This document shows positions 15,405 through 24,385 of a stretch of 64,000 nucleotides of DNA, piece after piece (position 1 is the stretch's first letter; each line of letters starts with the position of its first letter). The translations under genes were made by a program, and so were the position numbers. Source of the DNA: Bradyrhizobium diazoefficiens USDA 110 (GTDB taxonomy: Bacteria > Pseudomonadota > Alphaproteobacteria > Rhizobiales > Xanthobacteraceae); assembly GCF_000011365.1 (NCBI RefSeq), contig NC_004463.1:3520001-3584000 (forward strand), given 5' to 3'. The notes beneath the pieces are model-generated. The model was not told the origin of the DNA and did not search any database. It was given only the letters and a program-made list of their open reading frames with translations.

Positions 15405-16382
15405 ATGTCGAGCCCGTTCGAATCCTACGACGATCTCGAAGACGCCGACGAGCGGCTTCAGGCCGCCGATCCCGCCGAGCGCCGCGTCGCCATCATCGCG
15501 CTCGGCCATTCCGGCGATCCCGCCGCGGTCGGCCATCTCGCCAACATGGTCGCCGATCCCGATGCCGGCGTGCGCCAGCAGGTCGCGATGGCGCTCGGCG
15601 AGTTCGACGGGCCGGAGGCCGCGAGCGCGCTGGTCAAGCTGCTGGTCGATCCTGAAAGGATCGTGGCATCGGCCGCGGCCGACAGCATGGCCGAGTTCAA
15701 GGATCCGGCCTGTGCCGAAATCATCCTGCCGCTGGTCAAGCATGCCCACGCTTTCGTCCGCATGGGCGCACTGCGCGCGCTGAAGGAGTTGCGCTGCAAG
15801 GACACGTTGAAGCCGGCGCTGGAAGCGCTCCAGGACACGGACGCCGCCGTGCGCGTGCAGGCGATCGGCGTGATCGGCTTCCTCAAGCTGGAAGAATCCA
15901 TCCCGGCGCTGACCGCGCTGATCAACGACCCTGATGCGCATGTGCGCCGCGCCGCCGTGAGTGCGCTGGCGTTCTCGCAGATGAAGCCGGCCGCCGAGAC
16001 GATCACACGCGCGCTGAAGGACAGCGATTGGATGGTGCGCGAGATGGCGGCCGAAACGCTGGGCCTCAATGTCAACGGCTCGCTCGCCGCAGAGCAGCTC
16101 GTGGCTTCGCTTGGCGACGAATTCTGGCAGGTGCGGCTGAAGGCGATCCGCAGCCTCGGCAGGATGAAGATCGAGCGCGCGGTGCGCCCGATCGGCAATT
16201 GCATCAACCATGACCAGGCCAATTTGCGGAAAGAGGCGGCCGCCGCGCTCGGCGAGATCGCCCATCCCGACGGCGAGGCGTTCCTCGCCGTCATCGCCGA
16301 CGATGCCGACCCTGATGTCCGCAAGAACGCACGCTGGGCACTCCAGCAGATCGCGGCCCGCAAAGCGCGCGCAGGCGCATAG
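15405..16382 (+). CDS. HEAT/PBS-lyase-like repeat protein
   Basis: 325 aa built of about nine helical repeats of 31 residues. Units read for example DPAAVGHLANMVADPDAG, PEAASALVKLLVDPERI and ESIPALTALINDPDAHVRRA. The start at 15405 overlaps a GAGGTGATC ribosome site and lies 2 bases after the ferredoxin stop, so co-translation is likely; a longer frame upstream is only the shadow of the ferredoxin gene. No signal peptide, so cytoplasmic. HEAT proteins act as scaffolds or as phycobilin-lyase-like factors; here it probably holds or matures the flavoprotein-ferredoxin pair, which is inference. Confidence 0.9.
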   Translation: MSSPFESYDDLEDADERLQAADPAERRVAIIALGHSGDPAAVGHLANMVADPDAGVRQQVAMALGEFDGPEAASALVKLLVDPERIVASAAADSMAEFKDPACAEIILPLVKHAHAFVRMGALRALKELRCKDTLKPALEALQDTDAAVRVQAIGVIGFLKLEESIPALTALINDPDAHVRRAAVSALAFSQMKPAAETITRALKDSDWMVREMAAETLGLNVNGSLAAEQLVASLGDEFWQVRLKAIRSLGRMKIERAVRPIGNCINHDQANLRKEAAAALGEIAHPDGEAFLAVIADDADPDVRKNARWALQQIAARKARAGA

Positions 16383-16514
16383 AGGCGCGGGCAGGGGCAT
16401 AGCGGGTCTTCGCGGCCGGTCTGGACTTCCCCTGCCAGACGTTTATTGGTCTTCGCCAACGGGATCGGCGGCTGTAAACGCGGCTGATCCTTAGAAGCAG
16501 CGAGGACGCCGGCC

Positions 16515-17687
16515 ATGACCACACTGACAGTCAAAGACCTTCTCCCCGAGGACGGCACGCGGGGAACACTCGTCGGCCGCGTCTGGCTGCCGCAGGTCAA
16601 TGGTCCGGCCGTGGTCGCCGTGCGCGGCGACGGTGTCTTCGACGTCACCGCCAAATTTCCGACCGTCAGCGCGCTTTGCGAAGAGGACAATCCCGCCAAG
16701 GCGCTCGCCGCGACCGGGGGGGAGCGCATCGGCGATCTCGACGCCATCGTGGCCAATACGGCCCCCGATGGACGTGACCCCAAGAAGCCGTGGCTGCTCG
16801 CGCCGGTCGATCTCCAGACCCTGAAGGCGGCCGGCGTCACCTTCGCGATCTCGATGCTGGAGCGCGTCATCGAGGAGCGCGCCAAGGGCAATCCGGCCTC
16901 GGCCGAAGCGATCCGGAAAGAGGTGACGCGGCTGATCGGCGACGATCTGTCAAAGCTCAAGCCGGGCTCGGACCAGGCGATGCACCTGAAGCAGGTGCTG
17001 ATCGATCAGAACGCCTGGAGCCAGTACCTCGAGGTCGGCATCGGTCCCGATGCCGAGGTCTTCACCAAGGCACCGACCCTGTCCTCGGTCGGCACCGGCA
17101 TGGACGCCGGCCTGCATCCGAAGTCCACCTGGAACAACCCCGAGCCGGAGCTGGTGCTGTTCGTCTCGAGCCGCGGCAAGATCGTCGGCGGTTCGCTTGG
17201 CAACGACGTCAATCTGCGCGACTTCGAGGGGCGCTCGGCGCTCTTGCTCTCGAAGGCCAAGGACAACAACGCGTCCTGCGCGATCGGTCCGCTGCTGCGC
17301 CTGTTCGACGACACCTTCACGCTCGACGATGCGCGCAAGCTCGACATCAGCCTGAACGTGAAGGGCACCGATGGCTTCGTCCTCGATGGCCATTCCTCGA
17401 TCAGCAAGATCAGCCGCGATCCGACCGACCTCGTCGAGCAGACCATCGGCAAGGTCCATCAATACCCTGACGGCTTCGTGCTGTTCCTCGGCACCATGTT
17501 CGCGCCGGTCAAGGATCGCGATGCGCCGGGGCAGGGCTTCACTCACAAGCGCGACGATATCGTCACCATCGCCGCGCCCCAGCTCGGCAAGCTGGTCAAC
17601 CGCATGCGCACCAGCGACGAGTGCGAGCCGTGGACCTTCGGCTTCAGTGCGCTGATGAAGAACCTCGCGCAGCGGAAGCTGATCTAG
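16515..17687 (+). CDS. Fumarylacetoacetate hydrolase family protein, probable sugar-acid enzyme
   Basis: 390 aa. The FAH-fold catalytic half starts around residue 200: NPEPELVLF supplies two metal-binding glutamates, GNDVNLRDFEGR an aspartate and SKAKDNNASCAIGPLL the lysine and GP motif. The N-terminal 170 residues are a family-specific extension. Relatives in sugar-acid operons act on 2-keto-3-deoxy acids. It precedes a sugar importer and a galactose/arabinose dehydrogenase, which supports a role after the aldonate stage. The exact reaction (dehydratase, aldolase or hydrolase) cannot be read from sequence. Start ATG after GCAGCGAGGACG. Confidence 0.8.
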   Translation: MTTLTVKDLLPEDGTRGTLVGRVWLPQVNGPAVVAVRGDGVFDVTAKFPTVSALCEEDNPAKALAATGGERIGDLDAIVANTAPDGRDPKKPWLLAPVDLQTLKAAGVTFAISMLERVIEERAKGNPASAEAIRKEVTRLIGDDLSKLKPGSDQAMHLKQVLIDQNAWSQYLEVGIGPDAEVFTKAPTLSSVGTGMDAGLHPKSTWNNPEPELVLFVSSRGKIVGGSLGNDVNLRDFEGRSALLLSKAKDNNASCAIGPLLRLFDDTFTLDDARKLDISLNVKGTDGFVLDGHSSISKISRDPTDLVEQTIGKVHQYPDGFVLFLGTMFAPVKDRDAPGQGFTHKRDDIVTIAAPQLGKLVNRMRTSDECEPWTFGFSALMKNLAQRKLI

Positions 17688-17698
17688 CTTCTTTTTCG

Positions 17699-17858
17699 CC
17701 TCTCCCTGCTTGCGGGGAGAGGCCGGAATTTGCGCGAAGCGCGAATTCCGGGTGAGGGGGAGTCTCCGCGAGTCGATTTGGTCGACCTACGCCGAGCTCC
17801 ACACATCGTCATTGCGAGCGCCCTCACCCCAACCCTCTCCCCGCAAGCGGGGCGAGGG
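17699..17858. repeat. Palindromic intergenic repeat (CTCTCCCCGCAAGCGGGGAGAG family)
   Basis: Two self-complementary blocks, near 17699-17722 and 17833-17858, each centred on GCTTGCGGGG or CCCCGCAAGC, form one extended inverted repeat with a middle hairpin around GCGAAGCGCGAATTCCGG. Same family as the repeat at 27500-27627. The remaining bases of the 406-base gap before ytfQ hold a promoter region only. Confidence 0.7.
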
Positions 17859-17953
17859 AGCGCACCTTCATCTCCTCGTTGCATCGCTGGAACAAAATCG
17901 CGCTGGGTGTGTCATAGAGCCACCCAGTCCGCCAACGCGCGGTTTCCTCCAAA

Positions 17954-17972
17954 TAGTCAAATAATATGACTA
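17954..17972. promoter_or_regulatory. AT-rich palindrome upstream of ytfQ, candidate operator
   Basis: TAGTCA-AATAATA-TGACTA, perfect 6-bp arms with a 7-bp spacer, overlapping a second palindrome GACTAGTC (17969-17976). It stands out as AT-rich in GC-rich surroundings, 122 bases upstream of the ytfQ start. The FadR-type regulator of the same operon is a candidate binder. Confidence 0.45.
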
Positions 17973-18093
17973 GTCGGAACCGATCTTCCGTGAAATAGTG
18001 CCTCCCGCCGCCCGCAAAGGGCGGTCTGCAGGTGCCATGCTACCAATCGGCGCCTGAGATAAACACAAGATCACTTCTTGGGAGACACGCCTG

Positions 18094-19059
18094 ATGATCC
18101 TCAAAGCCCTCTTTGCAGCCAGCGCCACGGCCGCGTTGCTGCTCGCGCTGCCGGCGAATGCCGCCGAGCTCACCATCGGCTTCTCGCAGATCGGATCGGA
18201 ATCCGGCTGGCGCGCGGCCGAGACCTCGGTCTCCAAGCAGGAGGCCGCCAAGCGCAAGGTCAATCTCAAGATCGCCGACGCCCAGCAGAAGCAGGAGAAC
18301 CAGATCAAGGCGATCCGCTCCTTCATCGCGCAGAACGTCGATGCGATCTTCCTCGCGCCCGTCGTCTCGACCGGCTGGGACTCGGTGCTGAAGGAAGCCA
18401 AGGAGGCCAAGATCCCGGTCGTGCTGCTCGACCGCGACATCGATCCCTCCGGCAAGGAACTCTATCTCACCGCCGTCACGTCGGACAGCGTGCACGAAGG
18501 CGAGGTCGCCGGCGACTGGCTGGCCAAGACCGTCGGCGGCAAGGCCTGCAACATCGTCGAATTGCAGGGCACGGTCGGCGCCAGCGTCGCTGCCAACCGC
18601 AAGAAGGGTTTTGACACTGCCATCGCCAAGCACGCGAACCTGAAAGTGGTGCGCAGCCAGACCGGCGACTTCACCCGCGCCAAGGGCAAGGAAGTGATGG
18701 AGAGCTTCATCAAGGCCGAAGGCGGCGGCAAGTCGATCTGCGCGGTCTACGCGCACAACGACGACATGATGGTCGGCGCGATCCAGGCGATGAAGGAAGC
18801 CGGCCTCAAGCCCGGCAAGGAGATCCTCACCGTCTCGATCGACGCGGTTCCCGATATCTTCAAGGCCATGGCCGCCGGCGAAGCCAATGCCACGGTCGAG
18901 CTGACGCCGAACATGGCGGGCCCCGCACTCGATGCCATCGCGGCCTTCAAGGACAAGGGCACCGTTCCGCCCAAGTGGATCCAGACCGAGTCCAAGCTCT
19001 ATACCGCGGCCGATGATCCGCAGAAGATCTACGACAGCAAGAAGGGCCTCGGTTACTGA
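18094..19059 (+). CDS. ytfQ: Sugar ABC transporter substrate-binding protein, YtfQ-like
   Basis: 321 aa periplasmic sugar-binding protein with a 23-residue Sec signal ending ANA. The text follows E. coli YtfQ closely: TIGFSQIGSESGWRAAET, ADAQQKQENQIKAIRSF, FLAPVVSTGWDSVLKEA, VELQGTVGASVAANRKKGF, YAHNDDMMVGAIQAMKEAG. E. coli YtfQ binds galactofuranose and arabinose-like furanoses. Start ATG after TGGGAGACACG. Followed by a hairpin, then the ATPase and two permeases. The adjacent galactose/arabinose catabolic genes agree with galactose or arabinose as substrate. Confidence 0.92.
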   Translation: MILKALFAASATAALLLALPANAAELTIGFSQIGSESGWRAAETSVSKQEAAKRKVNLKIADAQQKQENQIKAIRSFIAQNVDAIFLAPVVSTGWDSVLKEAKEAKIPVVLLDRDIDPSGKELYLTAVTSDSVHEGEVAGDWLAKTVGGKACNIVELQGTVGASVAANRKKGFDTAIAKHANLKVVRSQTGDFTRAKGKEVMESFIKAEGGGKSICAVYAHNDDMMVGAIQAMKEAGLKPGKEILTVSIDAVPDIFKAMAAGEANATVELTPNMAGPALDAIAAFKDKGTVPPKWIQTESKLYTAADDPQKIYDSKKGLGY

Positions 19060-19069
19060 GGCGGGCGCC

Positions 19070-19099
19070 GTGCCGGACCGCCCATTTGTGGTCCGGCAC
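19070..19099 (+). terminator. Hairpin between ytfQ and ytfR
   Basis: Perfect 10-bp stem GTGCCGGACC / GGTCCGGCAC with a 10-base loop, starting 10 bases after the ytfQ stop. No T-run follows, so it more likely stabilises the upstream mRNA or causes partial termination than full termination. Confidence 0.55.
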
Positions 19100-19176
19100 C
19101 CCCTTCGGCACCGCTGCGCGAACGAATAGGCTGGGTGTCCGCAGCATCAGCGGACGCCGGTGGGAGTGACGTCGTT

Positions 19177-20721
19177 ATGGAGAACAGCCCCGATCCTGCT
19201 CCGCCCCTTCTGGAGGTGCGCGGGATCAGCAAGAGCTTCGGCGCTGTGCGTGCGTTGCAGGAGGTCGACTTCACGCTTCGCGCCGGCGAGATCCATGCGC
19301 TGCTCGGCGAGAACGGCGCCGGCAAGTCCACGCTGATCAAGGTCGTCACCGGCGTATTCCCGCGCGACGCCGGCATCGTCAGGCTCGGCGGCGAGGAGGT
19401 CGCGCCGCGCTCGGCCAAGGCCGCGCTTCAGGCCGGCATCGCTACGGTCTACCAGGAGGTCAATCTGCTGCCGAATCTCTCGGTGGCGCAGAACCTGTTT
19501 CTCGACCGCCAGCCGATGCGCTTCGGCATCGTGCGCGACGGCGAGATGCGCCGCCGCGCCAAAGCGCTGCTCGCGGAGTTCGGCCTCGACATCGACGTAT
19601 CAGCGCCGCTCGGCAGCTATTCCGTCGCCGTGCAGCATGTCACCGCGATTGCGCGCGCCGTGGATCTGTCCGCGCGCGTGCTGATCCTGGACGAGCCGAC
19701 CGCGAGTCTCGACCGTCACGAGGTCGAGATCCTCTTCGGCATCATGCGCCAACTGGCGAAACGCGGCATCGGCATCGTCTTCGTCAGTCATTTCCTCGAC
19801 CAGGTCTACGAGATCTCCGACCGCATCACCGTCTTGCGCAACGGCCGCCTGGTCGGCGAACGCGAGACCGCCTCGCTGCCGCGGATCGAGCTGATCCGCA
19901 TGATGCTCGGCCGCGAACTGGCCGAGACCACCGGCGCGCGGGCGGCGACACGCGAGCATCAGGCGCGCGAGATCTGCGCGAGCTTCGAGAATTACGGCAA
20001 ATCCGGCTATGTCGCGCCGTTCAATCTCGAGCTGCGCCATGGCGAGGTCGTCGGCCTCGCCGGCCTGCTCGGCTCGGGTCGCACCGAGACGGCGCGGCTG
20101 GTGTTCGGCGCCGAGCGCGCCGATCGCGGGCAGGCGAAGGTTGAAGGCGCGCCCGTGCGGCTGCACTCGCCGCGCGACGGCGTGCGCCACGGCTTTGGCT
20201 ATTGCCCGGAGGAACGCAAGACCGACGGCATCGTCGCCGAGCTCAGCGTGCGCGAGAACATCGTGCTGGCGCTCCAGGCCAAACGCGGGCTGCATCGGCC
20301 GCTGTCGCGCCGCGAGCAGGACGAGATCGCGCGCCGCTACGTCAGGATGCTGGACATCCGTCCGTCCGATCCGGAGCGCCCGGTGGGCCTGCTCTCCGGC
20401 GGCAATCAGCAAAAAGTGCTGCTGGCGCGCTGGCTCGCGACCTCGCCGCGGCTGCTGGTGCTGGACGAGCCGACCCGCGGCATCGACGTCGGCGCGCATG
20501 CCGAGATCATCCGCCTTATCCGCGACCTCTGCGACGACGGGCTCTCTCTGCTCGTGATCTCCTCGGAGCTGGACGAGATCGTGACCTATTCGGATCGGGT
20601 CGTGGTGCTGCGCGACCGCGCCCATATCGAGGAGCTCGCGGGCGAGGCGATCGACGTCGGCAACATTCTCGCGGCCATCGCGGCCGACGGCGCCGCCACA
20701 GCGCATGAGGGGCGGGCATGA
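19177..20721 (+). CDS. ytfR: Sugar ABC transporter ATPase with two nucleotide-binding domains, YtfR-like
   Basis: 514 aa, two fused ATPase domains. The first has Walker A GENGAGKST near residues 43-51 and Walker B LILDEPTASLD. The second (from about residue 265) has the degenerate P-loop LLGSGRTETARL, an intact signature LSGGNQQKVLLARWL and Walker B LLVLDEPTRGIDVGA. This asymmetry is normal for RbsA/YtfR proteins. The ATG at 19177 has GGGAG ten bases upstream; an in-frame GTG at 19135 is a weaker alternative. Overlaps ytfT by 4 bases. Confidence 0.9.
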   Translation: MENSPDPAPPLLEVRGISKSFGAVRALQEVDFTLRAGEIHALLGENGAGKSTLIKVVTGVFPRDAGIVRLGGEEVAPRSAKAALQAGIATVYQEVNLLPNLSVAQNLFLDRQPMRFGIVRDGEMRRRAKALLAEFGLDIDVSAPLGSYSVAVQHVTAIARAVDLSARVLILDEPTASLDRHEVEILFGIMRQLAKRGIGIVFVSHFLDQVYEISDRITVLRNGRLVGERETASLPRIELIRMMLGRELAETTGARAATREHQAREICASFENYGKSGYVAPFNLELRHGEVVGLAGLLGSGRTETARLVFGAERADRGQAKVEGAPVRLHSPRDGVRHGFGYCPEERKTDGIVAELSVRENIVLALQAKRGLHRPLSRREQDEIARRYVRMLDIRPSDPERPVGLLSGGNQQKVLLARWLATSPRLLVLDEPTRGIDVGAHAEIIRLIRDLCDDGLSLLVISSELDEIVTYSDRVVVLRDRAHIEELAGEAIDVGNILAAIAADGAATAHEGRA

Positions 20722-21710
20722 TAGCGCTGTTGCCGCGCCGCGGCCTTGCCCAGATCCTCGCACTGATCGTCATCCTCGCGGTCGACCGCGTGGTGTCGCC
20801 GCAATTCTTCGATTTGCGCCTTCAGGACGGCCGTCTGTTCGGCAGCCTGATCGACGTGCTCAACCGCGGCACGCCGGTGGCGCTGCTCTCGCTCGGCATG
20901 GTGCTGGTGATCGCGACGCGCGGCATCGACCTCTCGGTCGGCGCAATCATGGCGATCTCGGGCGCGATTGCGGCGAGCCTCGCCGACAGCCACGGGCTTC
21001 CGATCGTGCTGGCGGCCGCGCTTGGCGCCGGCCTCGTCTGCGGATTGTGGAACGGCTTTCTCGTCGCCGTGCTCGGCATGCAGCCGATCGTGGCAACGCT
21101 GATCCTGATGGTGGCGGGGCGGGGCATCGCCCAGCTCATCACCGAAGGGCGTATTGTGACGTTTTCCTCGCCCGACCTGGTCTGGCTCGGCAATGGTGCC
21201 ATCCTCGGCCTGCCGGTTCCGGTCGCGATCGCCTTGGTCATGCTGATCCTCACCGGCGCGGTGGTGCGCGGCTCGGCGCTCGGGCTTCTGATCGAGGCGA
21301 CCGGCGGTAATGCGCGGGCGAGCGAGCTTGCCGGCGTCGGCACCCGCGCGATGATTCTTTCGGTCTATGTCTGGTGCGGCGTCTGCGCCGCGCTGGCCGG
21401 CGTGATTGCGGCCGCCGACATCATGGGCGCGGATGCCAACAATGCCGGCCTCTGGCTCGAGCTCGACGCGATCCTGGCCGTGGTGATCGGCGGCACCTCG
21501 CTGTTCGGCGGCCGCTTCAGCCTCGTTCTGGCCGTACTCGGCGCGCTGATCATCCAGACCATGAACACCGGGATCCTGCTGTCCGGCTATCCGCCGGAGT
21601 TCAATCTGCTGGTCAAGGCGGTGGTCGTGCTCGCGGTTCTGCTGCTGCAATCGCCGAAATTCTCGGGGCTTGCCGGTATCGCGGCGCGGCTGCGGAGGGC
21701 GAAAGCATGA
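20718..21710 (+). CDS. ytfT: Sugar ABC transporter permease, YtfT-like
   Basis: 330 aa, about nine membrane helices, BPD_transp_2 (RbsC) family. The stretch MVLVIATRGIDLSVGAIMAI near residues 64-83 is typical. The C-terminal half has AAVVIGG-like text VVIGGTSLFGGRFSL. ATGA overlaps at both ends with ytfR and yjfF point to coupled translation. Forms the channel with YjfF. Confidence 0.9.
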   Translation: MIALLPRRGLAQILALIVILAVDRVVSPQFFDLRLQDGRLFGSLIDVLNRGTPVALLSLGMVLVIATRGIDLSVGAIMAISGAIAASLADSHGLPIVLAAALGAGLVCGLWNGFLVAVLGMQPIVATLILMVAGRGIAQLITEGRIVTFSSPDLVWLGNGAILGLPVPVAIALVMLILTGAVVRGSALGLLIEATGGNARASELAGVGTRAMILSVYVWCGVCAALAGVIAAADIMGADANNAGLWLELDAILAVVIGGTSLFGGRFSLVLAVLGALIIQTMNTGILLSGYPPEFNLLVKAVVVLAVLLLQSPKFSGLAGIAARLRRAKA

Positions 21711-22687
21711 AAGGCCTGCCGCCCGTCCTGATCACGGCCATCGTGCTCGTCGCGGGCTTCGCGCTCTGCGCCATGCAATTCCCCAACATCGCCTCCACCC
21801 GCGTGGTCGGCAATCTCCTCACCGACAACGCCTTTCTCGGCATCGTCGCGACCGGCATGACCTTCGTCATCATCTCCGGCGGCATCGATCTGTCGGTCGG
21901 CTCGGTGATCGGCTTCACCACCGTCTTCGTCGCGCTCGCGATCGAGCGCTGGGGCGTGCCGCCGCTGGTCGCCTTCGTCGCCATCCTCGCGCTCTCGGCG
22001 GCGTTCGGTGCGGCGATGGGCGCGGTCATCCATGTCTTCGATCTGCCGCCTTTCATCGTGACGCTGGCGGGGATGTTCCTGGCCCGCGGCGCGAGCTTCC
22101 TGCTCTCGACGGAGTCGGTCCCGATCACCGCGCCGGTCTATTCCACCGTGTCGGACTTCGCCCTGCGGATGCCCGGCGGCGGGCGGCTGACCGCGATTGC
22201 GATCATCATGCTCGTGATCGTGATCGGGGGCGCCTTGCTGCTGCATCTCACGAGGTTCGGCGCCAATGTCTATGCGCTCGGCGGCAGCCGGACCACTGCA
22301 AGCCTGATGGGCGTTGCGGTCGGCAAGATGACGGTGAAGATCTACATGCTGTCGAGCCTGCTCGCAGGCATCGCCGGCATCGTCTTCTCCTTCTACACCA
22401 GCGCCGGCTACTCGCTGTCCGCCGTCGGCGTCGAGCTCGACACCATCGCCGCCGTCGTGATCGGCGGCACGCTGCTCACGGGCGGGCAGGGCTCGGTGAT
22501 CGGCACCTTCCTCGGCGTGCTGATCCAGGGCCTGATCCAGACCTACATCAATTTCGACGGGACGCTGTCGAGCTGGTGGACCAAGATCGCGACCGGCGTG
22601 CTACTGTTCGCCTTCATCGCCTTGCAGCAGGGGCTGGTCGCGCTCGCGCGCCGGCCCGTGGCCAAGAGCGCAGGAGCTGCCACATGA
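21707..22687 (+). CDS. yjfF: Sugar ABC transporter permease, YjfF-like
   Basis: 326 aa, second RbsC-type permease with MTFVIISGGIDLSVGSVIGF near residues 51-70 and AAVVIGGTLLTGGQGSVIG near 250. The start at 21707 overlaps the ytfT stop; longer reading frames upstream are only the shadow of ytfT. The end overlaps the regulator gene start (ATGA), so importer and regulator form one transcript. Confidence 0.9.
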   Translation: MKGLPPVLITAIVLVAGFALCAMQFPNIASTRVVGNLLTDNAFLGIVATGMTFVIISGGIDLSVGSVIGFTTVFVALAIERWGVPPLVAFVAILALSAAFGAAMGAVIHVFDLPPFIVTLAGMFLARGASFLLSTESVPITAPVYSTVSDFALRMPGGGRLTAIAIIMLVIVIGGALLLHLTRFGANVYALGGSRTTASLMGVAVGKMTVKIYMLSSLLAGIAGIVFSFYTSAGYSLSAVGVELDTIAAVVIGGTLLTGGQGSVIGTFLGVLIQGLIQTYINFDGTLSSWWTKIATGVLLFAFIALQQGLVALARRPVAKSAGAAT

Positions 22688-23454
22688 CCTCGCGCATCGT
22701 CGTCATCCCGACGCGCCGGGCCCACTCCAACCACGCGGAGGTGGCCCGCTCGATCGGCGTCGACATCATCGCCGGCCGTTACGCGGAGGGGACACGCCTG
22801 CCTGGCGATGCCGAGATGATCGCGATGTTCGGCGTGTCGCGGCCGGTGCTGCGGGAGAGCGTGAAGACGCTGGTGGCCAAGGGCCTGCTCACCACCAAGG
22901 CCCGGGTCGGCACCGTCGTGCGCGAGCGTGCGGCCTGGAACATGTTCGATGCCGACGTGCTGGCCTGGCATCTCGACGCCGGCATCGACAAGCGCTTCCT
23001 CAACGACCTCGCCGAGATCCGTCTGGCGGTCGAGCCGCGCGCGGCCGAGCTCGCAGCGAAGCAGCGGTCCGAGGAGGACGTCGCCGAGCTCCGGCGCAGC
23101 ATGGAGCGCATGCGGCGTGAAGCCTCCGACTCGGTGGGCTTTGCCGATGCCGACCTCGCGCTTCACGTTGCCGTGGCGCGGGCCTCCGGCAATCTGTTCA
23201 TGCGCTCGATCGGGCATGTCATCGAAGCCGCCTTGCGCGCCTCGTTCCTGCTCAGCGCCCCGGTCGAGCCGGAGGACCGCGACGCCGTGCTGCTCTGGCA
23301 TCAGAAGATCGTCGACGCGATCGCGGCCGGCGATGCCGAGGCGGCATCGGAGGCCATGGTCTTTGTCATTCACAACGGCATGAGCCGCCACGAGGACACG
23401 GTGATCGAGACCGCCCCGGCCGAGGTGCTGCCGTCAGCCGATACTGGAGAATAA
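22684..23454 (+). CDS. FadR-subfamily GntR transcription regulator
   Basis: 256 aa. An N-terminal winged helix covers residues about 20-85 (EGTRLPGDAEMIAMFGVSRP, VLRESVKTLVAKGLL). A C-terminal all-helical FCD domain carries the usual metal ligands in DADLALHVAVARASGN, LWHQKIVDAI and IHNGMSRHE. FadR-type regulators with sugar-acid operons (GalR-like, DgoR-like) usually repress in the absence of the sugar acid. The AT-rich palindrome at 17954-17972 upstream of ytfQ is the best visible operator candidate. Overlaps yjfF, GGAG before its start. Confidence 0.9.
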   Translation: MTSRIVVIPTRRAHSNHAEVARSIGVDIIAGRYAEGTRLPGDAEMIAMFGVSRPVLRESVKTLVAKGLLTTKARVGTVVRERAAWNMFDADVLAWHLDAGIDKRFLNDLAEIRLAVEPRAAELAAKQRSEEDVAELRRSMERMRREASDSVGFADADLALHVAVARASGNLFMRSIGHVIEAALRASFLLSAPVEPEDRDAVLLWHQKIVDAIAAGDAEAASEAMVFVIHNGMSRHEDTVIETAPAEVLPSADTGE

Positions 23455-23456
23455 GC

Positions 23457-24383
23457 GTGACCGACCTTCGCATTGCCATCGTCGGATTCGGCAAGATCGC
23501 GCGCGACCAGCATGTCGGTGCGATCGCGGCGGTACCGGGCGCGACGCTCGCGGCTGTTGCCAGTCGCAATGCTTCGCTGCCGGAGCTGCCGCATTTTGCC
23601 ACCATCGAAGAGCTGCTGGAGAAGGGCCCGGCGATCGACGCGGTCTCGCTCTGCACGCCGCCGCAGGTGCGGCGCGCCCAGGCCGCCACGGCGCTCGCCG
23701 CCGGCAAGCACGTCATGCTGGAGAAGCCGCCCGGCACCGGCGTTGCCGAGCTCGATCCGCTGGTCGCGATGGCGGCCGATGCCAGGCGCACGCTGTTCGC
23801 GACCTGGCATTCGCGCTATGCGCCGGCGGTCGAGCCGGCCCGCGAATGGCTGGCGACACGCCGGATCAAGTCCGTGCACATCAACTGGAAGGAAGACGTC
23901 CGCGTCTGGCATCCCGGCCAAGCCTGGATCTGGGAGCCGGGCGGGCTCGGCGTGTTCGATCCCGGCATAAATGCGCTGTCGATCCTGACCCGCATCCTGC
24001 CCAAGCCGGTGTTCGTCACCGCGGCCGAGCTTGCCTTTCCGGCCAACTGCCAGGCCCCGATTGCCGCGAACCTGACGCTGACCGATATCGGCGGCCTGCC
24101 GGTCACCGCCGAATTCGACTTCCGCCAGACCGGGCCGCAGAGCTGGGATATCCTCGTGGAAACCGATCAGGGCCGGATGAATTTGTCCGGCGGCGGGCGT
24201 CGGATGGCTGTCGACGGCAAGGCCATTGCCGAGGCGCCCGATCAGGAATATCGCGAGCTGTACCGGCGCTTTGTCGAACTCGCGGCGACCGGCGCAAGCG
24301 ATGTCGATCTGGCGCCGTTGCGTCTCGTTGCCGACTCTTTCCTGCTCGGCAGGCGCACGATCGTCGAACCGTTTGTGGACTGA
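23457..24383 (+). CDS. gal: Gfo/Idh/MocA family dehydrogenase, probable D-galactose / L-arabinose 1-dehydrogenase
   Basis: 308 aa, same length class as known bacterial galactose 1-dehydrogenases. NAD(P)-binding Rossmann motif IVGFGKIARDQHV is at residues 8-20 and the EKPPGTGV motif is near residue 90. The WKEDVRVWHPGQAWIWEPGG segment belongs to this subgroup. Expected reaction: D-galactose (or L-arabinose) to the aldonolactone. Starts at a GTG two bases after the regulator stop; followed by an aldose epimerase and a lactonase, which fits the assignment well. Confidence 0.85.
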   Translation: MTDLRIAIVGFGKIARDQHVGAIAAVPGATLAAVASRNASLPELPHFATIEELLEKGPAIDAVSLCTPPQVRRAQAATALAAGKHVMLEKPPGTGVAELDPLVAMAADARRTLFATWHSRYAPAVEPAREWLATRRIKSVHINWKEDVRVWHPGQAWIWEPGGLGVFDPGINALSILTRILPKPVFVTAAELAFPANCQAPIAANLTLTDIGGLPVTAEFDFRQTGPQSWDILVETDQGRMNLSGGGRRMAVDGKAIAEAPDQEYRELYRRFVELAATGASDVDLAPLRLVADSFLLGRRTIVEPFVD

Positions 24384-24385
24384 AC

